A DNA stretch of 64,000 nt from Arsenophonus fragariae (GCA_047291315.1 JBDPYZ010000003.1:95989-159988), one strand, 5' to 3'; positions 20,908-31,702 are shown, counted from the first letter of the stretch. Program-made: numbers and translations. The notes: generated by a model not told the origin, from the sequence alone.

Positions 20908-21509
20908 CAATCAACCTTATTGTATTTTGCATTCTCAGATTGTTCAAGCGCATCAAGGGCAATATTAAGTTTAAGCTCATTAATGACGGGGCACCTAAAA
21001 AGCTAAAAATGGCCGCTCAGTGTTAACTGCTATTGGGTGTCTAATTTTATGTAAATTAAGTCGGTGCGCTTTAGTTACCCGGGCTGCTTGATAATAAGCT
21101 GCACTTGGTGAAATATGAGGATCTGATCCATTGGTTGAGGCCGTTATCAGATCGACTGGAACGGCTACATTGTTTTGATTATTGAAAATTTTAATTTGTT
21201 GAGCACGGATAGCAAACTGTTTTTGCAATTCGGGATTATATTGCACGCCAGGTTATTGCCACTAGAAGCTAATCCATTATACGGTGTGTCAGTCGTTGCT
21301 GACGGCCCGCCATGAAAATATTTAACCTCCGTAATCGATTGGCCAATGAGTGCTGAACTGACAGTATGATTATTTTTTTCGATCAGTGACCACTTAGCTT
21401 GATAATTAAATAAAGTATTTTATAACCCTTTGATAAATAATGGGTAAATAATTCCGGTTATGATAGTTAGAAAAATAAATAATACAAATGAAGAACGTAA
21501 GACATTCAT
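20907..21509 (-). pseudogene. kdpC: KdpC subunit of the K+-transporting ATPase, disrupted
   Basis: From ATG 21509 the N-terminal membrane helix (RSSFVLFIFLTIITGIIYP) is followed by a stop after FIKGL. The C-terminal domain is readable in another frame (ITASTNGSDPHISPSAAYYQ, VTKAHRLNLHKI). A last frameshift near 20985 precedes VINELKLNIALDALEQ. The TGA overlaps the kdpD ATG by one base, the usual coupled arrangement. KdpC stabilises the KdpFABC pump; this copy is dead. Confidence 0.9.
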
Positions 21510-21522
21510 ATTCAACACCTTA

Positions 21523-23943
21523 TCAGGACATAAACAGGCTAAGCAGTAGATCAATCAACTTGATACCAATAAAATGGTATAACTAAACCACTTAATTTAT
21601 AAATTACGGCGTAGTAATGCTATTGTACTTATGGGATGGTAATAACACCTTTTATTGCTAATGGGAAATAATTAACGCATTAAAAATAACTGCTGACAGA
21701 ATAGCTGAAGAGGGGGAGTGTAATTGCATGATATTTAATACGTTAAGCTGAGGATAGGTAATCGAGAAAGCGGTAGGAATAATAGCAAAATATTTGGCAA
21801 TATCATTAGCAATGCTAAAGGTTGAAAGAGAGCCTCTGGTCATTAACATCTATTTACTAATGTGAATGACTTCGATAAGTTTAGTCGGATTTTAGTCAAG
21901 ATCGACCATATTATTAGCTTCTTTTGCTGTTTGGGTACCTGACTTCATGGCGATGGCAACATCAGCTTGCGCTAGTGCTGGTGCATTATTAGTGCCGTCA
22001 CCTGTTATAGCAACCAGACTCCCATGGGCCTGACTAGTTTAGCTTCAGGTGTTGCCTAGGCCAGAAAATCATCTACGCCGGCTTCAGCGGCAATGGCTGC
22101 GGCTGTCAAATAGTTATCACCGGTGATCATCACGGTTTTAATTCACATCCGGCGCATTTCCGCAAAGTGCTCTTTGATGCCACCTTTTATAATATCTTTT
22201 AAAGCGATAAACCAAGAATTTGCTGATTCTCAACAACAACTAATGGTGTTTCTCCTTTACGGGCAAAATTTCTTCGATTAATTTTTCTGTTTCGGCTGGG
22301 AATTTGGTATGACTTGTTTCTAGGTAACGACGAATAGAATCGGTAGAGCCTTTTTTGACCACATGATCACTAACATTAACGCCAATCATACGAGCCATGG
22401 CGGAAAAGGGAACAAAAGTGGTATTTAATACCTGTAGATCACGCTCGCGTAAATTAAACAATTGCCTTAGCTAAGATAACAATACTACGTCCTTCAGGTT
22501 TTTCATCAGCTAATGACGATAGTTGGGCAGAATCAGCCAGTTGTTGTTCTGTAACACCTTTAATAGGTAAGAATTTAGACGCTTGGCGATTACCTAAGGT
22601 GATAGTTCCGGTTTTATCGAGCAATAAGACATCGAACATCACCTGCAGCTTCAAGGGTTTGTCCACTTGTTGCAATGACATTTGCGGCTAACATTCGACT
22701 CATATCGGCAGCGTCAATTGAAGACAGTAATCCGTCGATCGTAGTTGGAATCAAACAAACTAATAACGCAATTAGTACCACAATAGAAATTGGACTACTA
22801 CTGCCGTTAAACTCAGCACTAAATAAACTAAAAGGATAAAATGTTGAGCAGGTTAATAAAAAAATAATTGTTAATGCAGTTAATAGTATGATTAACGCAA
22901 TTTCATTAGGTGTTTTGCGTCGTTGGGCACCTTTTACCATAGATAAGATCATGCGATCAAGAAAAGTTTCACCAGGATTGACCGTGCATTGGATAATTAA
23001 CCAGTCTGACAGTATCCGAGTTCTTCATTTACCGAAGAAAAATCACCACCAGATTCCCTAATAACTAGGGTTGATTCACCGGTAATGGTACTCTCATCAA
23101 CGGAAGCGTCGCCTTCAAGCACTTTACCATCGCAAGGAATAATTTCACCGGCTTCAACCAGTACTATATCTCCTTTTCTTATTTGGTCAGAGTTAATTTT
23201 CTTTTTTGCTGCCCGATAATAGGCACTGGCTAAACGAATGGTAATACTTTGTTTTTCCCCTTTAATGCTAGCTGCTTGCGTTTTACTGCGCTCTTCAGCC
23301 AGCGCTTCGGCAAAATTGGCAAAAAGAACAGTAAACCATAACCAAACCGGAATTATGCCGGTAAATAGCGCATTATCGTCAGCTGATGGAGTGAATAATT
23401 GATAAAACCAAATTAATGTCGTCAATATACTACCGATATAAACGATAAACGTTATTGGATTGCGCCACTGAATTTGCGGAGCACATTTTTTTATAGCGTC
23501 AAATAATGTTTGATGGATCAATTTACTATCAAACAATAGGCTGGTATTTTTGTTCATTTATATTCCCTTATTGGGCAGAATGCCAAAGTTGTAAACATTC
23601 AGCAATTAGCCCAAGTGCCAGGGCAGGTAAAAAAGTGAGTGCATCAATAACGAAAACAGTCAGTATTAACAAGCCAATAAAGAGTGAGCCATGAGTGGGT
23701 AATATGGCAAAGAACAGTAAACCATAACCAAACCGTAATTATGCCGGTAAATAGCTCATTATCGTCAGCTGATGGAGTGAATAATTGATAAAACCAAATT
23801 AATGTCGTCAATATACTACCGATATAAACGATAAATATTATTGGATTGCGCCACTGAATTTGCGGAGCACATTTTTTTATAGCGTCAAATAATGTTTGAT
23901 GGATCAATTTACTATCAAACAATAGGCTGGTATTTTTGTTCAT
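21523..23943 (-). pseudogene. kdpB: KdpB ATPase subunit, disrupted, 5' end duplicated
   Basis: KdpB is the P-type ATPase subunit. Two N-termini are present, starting at 23943 and 23557, because a 386-bp segment is tandemly duplicated; the upstream copy runs into kdpA sequence after WLWFTVL. The downstream copy continues through VEAGEIIPCDGKVLEGDASV and TGES, then breaks. The phosphorylation loop LLLDKTGTITLG (about 22620), the hinge region with GDGTNDAPALAQADVAIAMKSG cut by changes, and the C-terminal FIGIKLIDLLLSLF are all recognisable in shifting frames. At least five lesions are visible. Confidence 0.92.
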
Positions 23944-24096
23944 TTATATTCCCTTATTGGGCAGAATGCCAAAGTTGTAAATATTCAGCAATTAGCCCAA
24001 GTACCAGGGCAGGTAAAAAAGTGAGTGCATCAATAACGAAAACAGTTAGTATTAACAAGCCAATAAAGAGTGAGCCATGAGTGGGTAATATGGCAA
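23325..24096. repeat. 386-bp direct tandem duplication across the kdpA-kdpB junction
   Basis: Bases 23325-23710 and 23711-24096 are two head-to-tail copies of one unit covering the end of kdpA and the first 75 or so codons of kdpB. The copies differ at only a handful of positions (for example CCGGAAT against CCGTAAT, and GCGCATT against GCTCATT). Both ends of the unit lie in the short motif GGCAAA(AA)G, which suggests slippage or recombination at microhomology. Confidence 0.9.
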
Positions 24097-25607
24097 AGCT
24101 TTCAAGCTGACGCTTTTTCCCTACCATAATACCAGCAATAGCCATTACTGCGGTGATTAAGCCAAAACGACCGACAAACATAACAATACTAAGCGTAATG
24201 TTATAGAATAGATTATTGCTATTTAATCCGGTAAAAGCGCTACCATTATTAGCAGCTAAGGAAAATGCATAAAGAACTTCACTAAAGGAGTGAGTGTCAG
24301 GATTTAAAATAGCACTGAGTCCAGTTTCGGGAGAAAGCACCATTACTGTTCCGAGTAACGCGAAATTGGGGGTGATTAAAATAGCAATAGCGGTTAATTT
24401 AATTTCTTGAATTTTTATTTTTCCCCCAGATATCAGGCGCTCGGTCGATCATTAGACCAGCCAGAAAAACGGCTAGCATTACAAATAGTAACATGCCATA
24501 TAACCCTGAAACTACGCCCCCAAATACCGCTTCGGCAAGTTGCATAAGCCACATTGGTAATACAGTAAAAGAATTATGCATGGCCGTTCACGGCGCCGCA
24601 AGAGGTTGCTGTCGTGATGACGGCGTAGAGTGCCGAATTTAAAATCCCAAAGCGACTTTAATATTACTGTTGGCACCTGAAAGCATAAGTTGTGGGTTAC
24701 CTTGCATCAGCGATAGTGAAAATAATTTCCATCGCCCAAATTAATGTTAATGTTGTCGCTTGCCGACTATCACTGACCATTCGCCTAATGCAAAATATAG
24801 TGCGGTGGGAACTAAAAGAATAGCAATTATTTGGCCAGAATTGGTTAACTCTGTAGGATTTTCGAAAGGATGCGCTGAATTTGTGGCAAAAAATCCGCCT
24901 CCATTAGTGCCTAATAATTTGATTGCTTTCTGCGAAGCAACGAGCCCCATCGGGATAATTTGGTTTTGATTTTGTAATGTTTCTACCACTAGGTATGGCG
25001 AAAAATTTTGTAACACGCCTTGGCTGATAAAAATAAGGCAAAATAACTGCTAATGGTAGTAAAAGATAGAACGTAATACGAGCAATATCTATCCATGCAT
25101 TGCATAGCGTTTTTACGCCTTGGCGTGCAAAGGTGCGGATCAGCGCGAAGGCTACAGTAATACCTGTAGAGGCAGATAAAAAATTCTGTACCGTTGAACC
25201 AGTCATTTGACTAAAATAACTTAAAGTGTTTTCTCCACCATAGGCTTGCCAGTTAGTATTGGTGATAAAACTAATAGCAGTATTAAGTGCAAGATCCCAA
25301 TCTAGATTGACAAATTTTTGTAGATTGAACGGTAGGTTTTGTTGATTGATTAATTGCAGAAAGAGAAGTATGCCACCAATAGCGTTGAACAGCAGCAATA
25401 CGATAACGTATTGCTGCTAATTCATTTCATGTATTTTACCCCCTGGTTTGCATAAGCGGCAACAACTCCATAAGCCGGATTCGATTTTGAAAACACAAAT
25501 CGGTAAATCATTTTCAATCAATAAAGCTATATAATTTCCTGCAAATTTAGTAATAACGAGCAGGAGAATTAAAAACTGGTAATTAATAATAAAGCACTAC
25601 TAACCAT
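23954..25607 (-). pseudogene. kdpA: KdpA K+-translocating subunit, disrupted
   Basis: KdpA forms the K+ selectivity filter of the pump. Start ATG 25607 is directly behind the kdpF stop, as in E. coli. Recognisable blocks are DLALNTAISFITNTNWQAYG, GTNGGGFFATNSAHPFENP (a filter region), HNSFTVLPMWLMQLAEAVFG and, near the C-terminus, FVGRFGLITAVMAIAG. Frameshifts or stops occur near 25530, 25435, 25010, 24740, 24590 and 24370. The end AEYLQLWHSAQ at 23954 is inside the duplicated unit. Confidence 0.92.
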
Positions 25608-25712
25608 TTAAAAATCCTTCGCATGAATAAGCGCATAAATTAAATAGAGAAATAATATTCCAATTAGAATGATCCCTATGATAGTAAAAATGGACCCGAT
25701 TTGTATCCTCAT
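25608..25712 (-). CDS. kdpF: KdpF small membrane subunit of the K+ pump
   Basis: KdpF is a short lipid-like helix that stabilises KdpFABC in the inner membrane. A 34-codon frame opens with MRIQIGSIFTIIGIILIG and ends with LIYALIHAKDF, matching the position and the end (LVYALINAEAF) of the 29-residue E. coli protein. Its TAA abuts the kdpA ATG. It is the only open kdp gene, probably because it is too small to have been hit, and it has no partner left. The ribosome site is weak. Confidence 0.75.
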   Translation of the reverse strand: MRIQIGSIFTIIGIILIGILFLYLIYALIHAKDF

Positions 25713-26070
25713 GATTTTGATGTACAGAGCTTAAGTCTTTTAATGCAAAGACTCTGATAAAAAGTCTACATATAGTGTAAAAATAGTATAAAAATACCAA
25801 TATAATAGCTTGCAAGTTATTACCGTTATCTCTATTTTTTTGTTACAACAATAAACCATGGTTAATATATAGTTTATTTCTTGTAATAAATATTGATTTT
25901 TTATTATTTAATATGTAAATAAATTACGATATAAGAAAAAATGTTGAAAAAACAGGATAAAGGTAGTCTGATGAGTAGCAATGCTCGCTTTTATCAGATA
26001 ATATCTTTATTCATTGCACAATATATCTCAATTGTTTATATCAATTGATAACTTTATAAGGAGGATCTTT
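25713..26070. other. Divergent intergenic region kdpF-ybfA
   Basis: This is 358 bp of AT-rich spacer with no gene. It would have held the kdp promoter and now carries the ybfA promoter and an AAGGAGG ribosome site just before ybfA. I see no clear KdpE-type box. Confidence 0.55.
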
Positions 26071-26274
26071 ATGTCTGAGTATCGTCAATATCCTTGGCAT
26101 CAAGTTCTCTTGCTTAGTGTTGGTGTTGTATTATTAGGCATTGTGGTTTTTCCTGTCATGATTTTTCGTCATGACCGTAGCCGCTTCTATAGTTATCTAC
26201 ATCGGATGTGGCTAAAGACTAGTGATAAACCTGTTTGGTTGGCCAGTGCTGAAGATACACAATCGATGAAGTAA
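26071..26274 (+). CDS. ybfA: YbfA family small protein
   Basis: This 67-residue protein matches E. coli YbfA (68 residues) in RFYSYLHRMWLKTSDKPVWL. The N-terminal half has one hydrophobic segment (VLLLSVGVVLLGIVVFPVMI) followed by basic residues, so it is probably an inner-membrane protein with a cytoplasmic tail. I chose ATG 26071 because AAGGAGG lies seven bases upstream; an in-frame ATG at 26014 lacks homology before that point. Function is unknown. It keeps its usual position divergent from kdp even though kdp is dead, and it has its own strong terminator. Confidence 0.88.
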   Translation: MSEYRQYPWHQVLLLSVGVVLLGIVVFPVMIFRHDRSRFYSYLHRMWLKTSDKPVWLASAEDTQSMK

Positions 26275-26292
26275 TTAATTGATTAAAAAAAT

Positions 26293-26340
26293 AAAACGTC
26301 CTATTACTTGATTGCTTGTTGTGATAGGGCGTTTTTGTTT
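26293..26340 (+). terminator. Rho-independent terminator after ybfA
   Basis: Arms AAAACGTCCTAT (26293-26304) and ATAGGGCGTTTT (26324-26335) pair over 12 bases with a single G-U, followed by TGTTTT. It lies 18 bp past the ybfA stop. Confidence 0.85.
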
Positions 26341-26416
26341 TAAGCTGCTGTGAAACATATTTTTAAGTTTAATATTTAATAAAATAAATTAGATTTACAA
26401 ATAGAATAGGTAAGTA

Positions 26417-27160
26417 ATGCATAATATTGAATTAGAACAACTAATCAATACTTACTTGAATATTTACGAATATCAAGATTATGCGCCCAATGGGCTTCAG
26501 GTGGAAGGGCGCTCAGAGGTAAAAAAAATAGTGACTGGTGTGACTGCATCGCAAGCATTACTTGATGAAGCGGTAAAATTAGCTGCGGATGCGATTATTG
26601 TTCATCATGGTTATTTTTGGAAAAATGAAGCCGCCGTTATTCTTAATATGAAGCGTAAGCGATTAAAAACATTGCTTTGCAATGATATTAACCTTTATGG
26701 TTATCACTTACCCCTTGATGTCCATCCAGTGATGGGTAATAACGTGCAATTGGGAAATATCATGGAGGTTGAGATCGATAGTTATATTAAGCCCTTATTA
26801 CCAATAGGTAAGTTTGCGCAACCGATCAGCGCTGATGATTTAATGTCTCGTTTAAATAATAGATTAGCGCGCCAACCATTGTACTGTGGTGATAATGGCC
26901 CAAAAGAAATTCGCACCATTGCTTGGTGTACAGGCGGTGGTCAGAGTTTTATTCAACAGGCCACAGAGGCTGGAGTTGATGCTTTTGTGACCGGTGAAGT
27001 TTCTGAGCAAACAATCCATATTGCCAGAGAAATGGGGATCCATTTTTATGCTGCCGGTCATCATGCAACGGAGAGATTTGGCGTTAAAGTGTTAGGTGAA
27101 TGGCTACAAAAAGATTATGGTTTTGAAGTTATTTTTGTCGATATACTTAATCCTGCCTGA
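26417..27160 (+). CDS. ybgI: NIF3-like dinuclear metal-binding protein YbgI
   Basis: The protein is 247 residues, like E. coli YbgI (247). Metal-ligand blocks are IIVHHGYFWK (residues 63-72), HLPLDVHPVMGNN and the C-terminal FYAAGHHATERFG, with the conserved DYAPNGLQVEG near residue 22. NIF3 proteins form toroidal hexamers with two metals per site. The E. coli protein is described as a GTP cyclohydrolase-like hydrolase with a role connected to DNA repair, but its role is not settled. It stands alone between ybfA and gltA. In E. coli it leads the ybgIJKL-nei cluster; those genes are absent here. Confidence 0.93.
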   Translation: MHNIELEQLINTYLNIYEYQDYAPNGLQVEGRSEVKKIVTGVTASQALLDEAVKLAADAIIVHHGYFWKNEAAVILNMKRKRLKTLLCNDINLYGYHLPLDVHPVMGNNVQLGNIMEVEIDSYIKPLLPIGKFAQPISADDLMSRLNNRLARQPLYCGDNGPKEIRTIAWCTGGGQSFIQQATEAGVDAFVTGEVSEQTIHIAREMGIHFYAAGHHATERFGVKVLGEWLQKDYGFEVIFVDILNPA

Positions 27161-27303
27161 TTTTTGTAATGATGAACGCAAAGCCAGCTAAAAGTATTAA
27201 AACGGTGGATTATATCACTAAACTGTGTTTTGTATTCTATGTGGTTGTTGATTATGAAAAATAAAATAGTAAGACACAGTTTATTTATCCGAATAATAAT
27301 TAA

Positions 27304-28593
27304 TTATTTTTTGGTTAAATTGCTATGAAAATCTCTCTGTTTATAGCCTGTATATAATTGACGGGGACGAGCGATTTTTAATTCTTTATTATGCATTTCA
27401 TTCCAGTGTGCAATCCAACCAATGGTACGAGCAATAGCAAAAATAACCGTAAACATGGTTGTTGGGATCCCTATCGCTTTTAAAATGATGCCAGAATAGA
27501 AATCCACATTGGGATAAAGTTTTTTCTCAATGAAATAGGGATCATTGAGGGCTATATGTTCTAACTGCTTGGCAACCTCTAATATATTATCATTTAATTC
27601 AAGTTCTTTAAGTACTTCATCGCAGGTCTGTCTCATGACAGTTGCACGGGGATCATAATTTTTTATAAACTCGATGGCCGAATCCCATCAAACGGAAAAG
27701 ATCATCTTTGTCTTTTGCCCGTTTGATAAATTTAGGGATATTTTCTACAGTTTTAATTTCTTCTAACATGCGTAAACAGGCTTCATTGGCGCCACCATGA
27801 GCGGGCCCCCAAAGAGAGGCAATTCCAGCAGCAATACAAGCAAATAGATTAGCGCCAGAAGAGCCGGCTGTTCTTACTGTTGAAGTTGAAGCATTTTGTT
27901 CATGATCAGCATGTAGAATAAAAACGCGATCCATTGCTTGTTCGATAATTGGGTTAACCTGATATTTTTCACAAGGTGTAGCAAACATCATATGAAGAAA
28001 ATTCGCTGAATAAGAGAGGTCATTCTGCAGGTAAATAAAAGGTTGACCAATAGAGTATTTATAACACATTGCTGCAATGGCCGGCATTTTTGATAGTAAT
28101 TTAAATGCCGCTATTTCACGATGACGCGGATTATTAACATCCAATGAGTCGTGATAGCAAGCCGCCAGTGCGCCAGTTACACCGCATAGAATTGCCATTG
28201 GATGAGAATCGCGCCTAAAACCTTGCAAAAGCCGAGTGATTTGATCATTGTGTGCTCGGTGGCAATTTTTTTAAAGTTGTCATAATCGTTTTGTGAAGGT
28301 TTCTCACCATAAAGTAGTATATAACAAACTTCTAAATAAGTGGAATTGGTAGCCAATTGATCAATAGGATATCCACGATGCAAAAGAATACCTTTATCTC
28401 CATCTATATAGGTAATTTTAGACTCACAGGATGCGGTTGAGGTAAAGCCAGGATCGTAGGTAAAATAACCTTTAGAGCCTAATCCTCGGACATTAATTAC
28501 ATGGAGCCCAAGTGTAGGGGTTAGTACTTCAAGCTCAATTTTTTCTGCATCTTTGTCGACTAATTCTATAGTCTTTTTTCCTTTATCTGCCAT
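27304..28593 (-). pseudogene. gltA: Citrate synthase, disrupted by two frameshifts
   Basis: GltA condenses acetyl-CoA and oxaloacetate, the entry step of the TCA cycle. The whole 427-residue family length is present, with catalytic His (WGPAHGGANEA), His (GFGHRVYK) and Asp (PNVDFYSG). Frame one ends after HTMI at about 28235. The family sequence HTMI-xx-QITRLF suggests loss of one copy of a 7-nt direct repeat. The second break is at 27655-27662, where six A residues stand after the Tyr codon of HRVY and five would restore YKNYDPRA. ATG 28593 has a fitting upstream context. As it stands no full enzyme is made unless frameshifting occurs. Confidence 0.9.
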
Positions 28594-29219
28594 TACGGGT
28601 CTCCTTAGCGCTTAAACGCAATATCCGACAACCATGAAAGCATGATAAAACGCTTTGAAATTGCATGATATTTTACTAATTAAAAGGCTTAAATCATGTT
28701 TTTTAACGAAGTTTTATCTAATGAAATTTTTTTATTAATTTATTAACAATTCATAATCTATTATGTTCCTTATACATTTTAAATTATACCAACAATAACA
28801 TTAGATTTTTTATGGATAACAATCTAGCATTTTTATTTTACATAATTTTTTTTTGTTGGCAATAATGACTAATTAATTGAACTTAATCATATGTAATTTA
28901 AATGTTTAATTATTGTTAAATTATATTGTCAATTTAATGAGCAATGTTTAAATCGTGATCACACTCACTGTTCAAGCTAAATATCTCCAAACATAATGTG
29001 TTGTAATTGTAATGGGCATGTGAAGGTCATATACTGAAAACGAGGTCTCCGGATTACCTTGTGGTAGGAGTACCCAGCGTTAATATAAGTAACAACTTTT
29101 GCAAATATGTCATAGATTAATTTTTAAGCTGAGTTGTACTTTGTTATCACGATCGCTGTTTGATTTCTACTCCAAGTCCGGAGGTAGGAAAACAATAAAG
29201 AGCTGTGTAGGAAAAAATT
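28594..29219. other. gltA-sdhC divergent regulatory region
   Basis: This 626-bp spacer separates two divergent transcription units, as in E. coli where ArcA, CRP and Fnr act. It is strongly AT-rich between 28670 and 28930. I see no coding sequence and no operator I can assign with confidence. Confidence 0.6.
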
Positions 29220-29597
29220 TTGAAAAAACAAAGGCCTATAAATTTTCAATTGCAAACAATTCATTTTCCGATTACTGCAATAGCTTCGATTTTACATCGT
29301 CTTTCTGGCGTTATTACCTTTATTTCGGTCGGTATTTTATTATGGCTGCTGGGATTATCGCTTTCTTCACCGGAAGGTTTTCAATATGCTACTGAAATTA
29401 TGGGTAGTTTTTTCATAAAATTCATTATTTGGGGCGTATTGACAGCACTAATATATCATATTTGTGGCGGCAGTCGTCACATGCTGATGGATTTTGGTTT
29501 TATTGATGAGAGTTTGTCTGTAGGACGTATTTCAGCTATAGCTGCATTTATTATTACCACTATTTTGTCGATCTTAGTGGGGGTGTTTGTATGGTAG
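29220..29597 (+). CDS. sdhC: Succinate dehydrogenase cytochrome b556 subunit
   Basis: SdhC is one of two membrane anchors of complex II; it binds heme b and ubiquinone. The 125-residue protein has three helices and family blocks NFQLQTIHFPITAIASILHR (residues 8-27) and SRHMLMDFG (residues 83-91). The axial-His region reads YHICGGSRH where E. coli has YHVVVGIRH. The start is TTG 29220, with an AGGAA about eight bases upstream and a TAG four codons before it in frame; this corresponds to the internal MKKQRP start of E. coli. It overlaps sdhD by 7 bp. Confidence 0.93.
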   Translation: MKKQRPINFQLQTIHFPITAIASILHRLSGVITFISVGILLWLLGLSLSSPEGFQYATEIMGSFFIKFIIWGVLTALIYHICGGSRHMLMDFGFIDESLSVGRISAIAAFIITTILSILVGVFVW

Positions 29598-29935
29598 TTA
29601 ATGCATCAGCATTAGGCCGTACTGGCACACAAGATTGGCTGCTACTTCGTGCGTCTGCCATTATTATTGGTTTTTATACGTTTTATATTATCATTTTTAT
29701 TGTAACAACTGAGTTAAATTATACTGTTTGGCGGACATTTTTTGCTTTCCCGATAACAAAAATTTTTACTATTTTGACGCTAATTTCCATATTGATACAT
29801 GCCTGGATAGGTTTATGGCAGGTACTAACCGATTACATTAAGTCAATTGCATTGCGATTATTATTACAACTCCTTTTTATTGTTATATTAATTAGTTATT
29901 TAATTTATGGAACAATTGTGGTGTGGGGAGCGTAA
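29591..29935 (+). CDS. sdhD: Succinate dehydrogenase membrane anchor subunit
   Basis: SdhD completes the membrane domain of complex II. The 114-residue protein has three membrane helices and opens MVVNASALGRTGTQDWLLLR. It keeps SILIHAWIGLWQVLTDYIKS with the heme-ligand His and the quinone-site Tyr. It overlaps the end of sdhC and its stop directly precedes the sdhA ATG, consistent with one sdhCDAB transcript. No lesion is seen. Confidence 0.95.
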   Translation: MVVNASALGRTGTQDWLLLRASAIIIGFYTFYIIIFIVTTELNYTVWRTFFAFPITKIFTILTLISILIHAWIGLWQVLTDYIKSIALRLLLQLLFIVILISYLIYGTIVVWGA

Positions 29936-31702
29936 ATGAAATTACCAGTAAGAGAGTTTGATGCAGTTGTTATTGGAGCTGGAGGGGCTGGGATGCGAGC
30001 AGCATTGCAAATTTCTCAGCTGGGTTTGTCATGTGCATTGATTTCTAAAGTTTTTCCGACACGTTCACACACTGTATCTGCTCAGGGTGGGATCACCGTT
30101 GCGTTAGGTAATACCCATGAAGATGATTGGCAATGGCATATGTATGATACAGTCAAAGGCTCTGATTATATAGGTGATCAAAATGCCATTGAATATATGT
30201 GTAAAACCGGACCTGAAGCCATACTAGAACTTGAGCATATGGGGTTACCATTTTCACGTTTAGATGACGGTCGTATTTATCAACGTCCATTTGGTGGCCA
30301 GTCAAAAAATTTTGGTGGTGAGCAAGCTGCTCGCACTGCCGCGGCGGCAGATAGAACTGGGCATGCTCTTTTGCATACCCTTTATCAACAGAATTTAAAA
30401 AACCATACCACAATTTTTTCAGAATGGTATTCACTTGATTTAGTTAAAAATCAGGATAGTGACATAGTCGGTTGTACCGCATTATGCATGGAAACCGGTG
30501 AGGTCGTTTATTTTAAAGCTAAAGCCACTATTCTTGCTACAGGTGGGGCGGGTAGGATTTATCAATCAACAACCAACGCTCATATTAATACTGGTGACGG
30601 TGTTGGAATGGCTGTCAGGGCAGGTGTTCCGTTGCAGGATATGGAAATGTGGCAATTTCATCCAACTGGAATTGCTGGCGTGGGTGTATTAGTAACAGAA
30701 GGATGTAGGGGAGAGGGTGGCTATTTACTTAATAAAGATGGCGAGCGCTTTATGGAGCGTTATGCGCCAAATGCAAAAGATTTAGCAGGCCGTGATGTTG
30801 TTGCTCGCTCAATTATGACAGAGATCCTTGAAGGTAGAGGATGTGATGGCCCCTGGGGAGCACATGTTAAATTAAAACTCGATCACTTAGGCAAAAAAGT
30901 GTTGGAGTCTCGATTACCTGGTATTCTTGAATTATCCAGGACTTTTGCTCATGTTGACCCCGTTAAAGAGTACATTCCTGTTATTCCTACTTGCCATTAT
31001 ATGATGGGAGGGATCCCAACCAAAGTAACCGCCCAGGCGTTAATGATTAATGAAAAAGGTGAAGATGCTGTGATTCCGGGATTATTTGCTGTCGGTGAAG
31101 TTGCTTGTGTTTCTGTTCATGGAGCAAACCGTTTGGGCGGAAATTCATTACTTGATTTAGTAGTATTCGGCCGTTCTGCAGGACTACATCTGAAAGAATC
31201 TTTACTGGAACAAGGTTCAATGCGTGATGCCAGTGAATCTGATGTTGATGCGGCATTAATGCGTTTAAATCGCTGGGATAATACACACAGCGGTGAAGAT
31301 CCGGTGGAAATACGTAAGGTATTACAGGCCTGTATGCAGCATAATTTTTCAGTTTTTCGTGAAGGTGATGCGATGGCTAAGGGTTTAGAAGAATTAAAAG
31401 TAATTCGTGAACGTTTGAAAAATGCCCGTTTGGATGATACTTCACGTGAATTTAATACTCAACGTATTGAATGTTTAGAGCTAGATAATTTGGTAGAAAC
31501 GGCTTTTGCAACGGCAGAAGCCGCAAATTTTCGTACTGAAAGTCGGGGGGCACATAGTCGTTTTGATCACCCTGATCGCGATGACACAAGTTGGTTATGT
31601 CATACTCTATATTTACCACCATCTGGAACTATGACTCGCCGAGCAGTAAATATGCAACCTGAGTTACGTGATCCCTTCCCACTTAAAATACGTACTTATT
31701 AA
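29936..31702 (+). CDS. sdhA: Succinate dehydrogenase flavoprotein subunit
   Basis: SdhA carries covalent FAD and oxidises succinate to fumarate. The protein is 588 residues, the E. coli length. Seen in order are the dinucleotide fold VIGAGGAGMRAAL, the flavinylation segment PTRSHTVSAQGGI with the FAD-linking His, QFHPTGIAGVGVLVTEG and the substrate-site GRDVVARSI. CHYMMGGIPT, HGANRLGGNSLLD and the C-terminal RSRGAHSR-like ESRGAHSRFDHPDRDD follow. The gene abuts sdhD and is followed after 37 bp by sdhB. It is fully intact although gltA and sucCD on either side are broken. Confidence 0.97.
   Translation: MKLPVREFDAVVIGAGGAGMRAALQISQLGLSCALISKVFPTRSHTVSAQGGITVALGNTHEDDWQWHMYDTVKGSDYIGDQNAIEYMCKTGPEAILELEHMGLPFSRLDDGRIYQRPFGGQSKNFGGEQAARTAAAADRTGHALLHTLYQQNLKNHTTIFSEWYSLDLVKNQDSDIVGCTALCMETGEVVYFKAKATILATGGAGRIYQSTTNAHINTGDGVGMAVRAGVPLQDMEMWQFHPTGIAGVGVLVTEGCRGEGGYLLNKDGERFMERYAPNAKDLAGRDVVARSIMTEILEGRGCDGPWGAHVKLKLDHLGKKVLESRLPGILELSRTFAHVDPVKEYIPVIPTCHYMMGGIPTKVTAQALMINEKGEDAVIPGLFAVGEVACVSVHGANRLGGNSLLDLVVFGRSAGLHLKESLLEQGSMRDASESDVDAALMRLNRWDNTHSGEDPVEIRKVLQACMQHNFSVFREGDAMAKGLEELKVIRERLKNARLDDTSREFNTQRIECLELDNLVETAFATAEAANFRTESRGAHSRFDHPDRDDTSWLCHTLYLPPSGTMTRRAVNMQPELRDPFPLKIRTY

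Noticed and set aside
23506..24080. Two near-identical 62-codon plus-strand frames, first taken for a small repeated gene
   Set aside because: They are antisense shadows of the duplicated kdpA/kdpB segment.
30153..30434. Minus-strand open frame inside sdhA
   Set aside because: It is a shadow of a strongly conserved gene with no family likeness.
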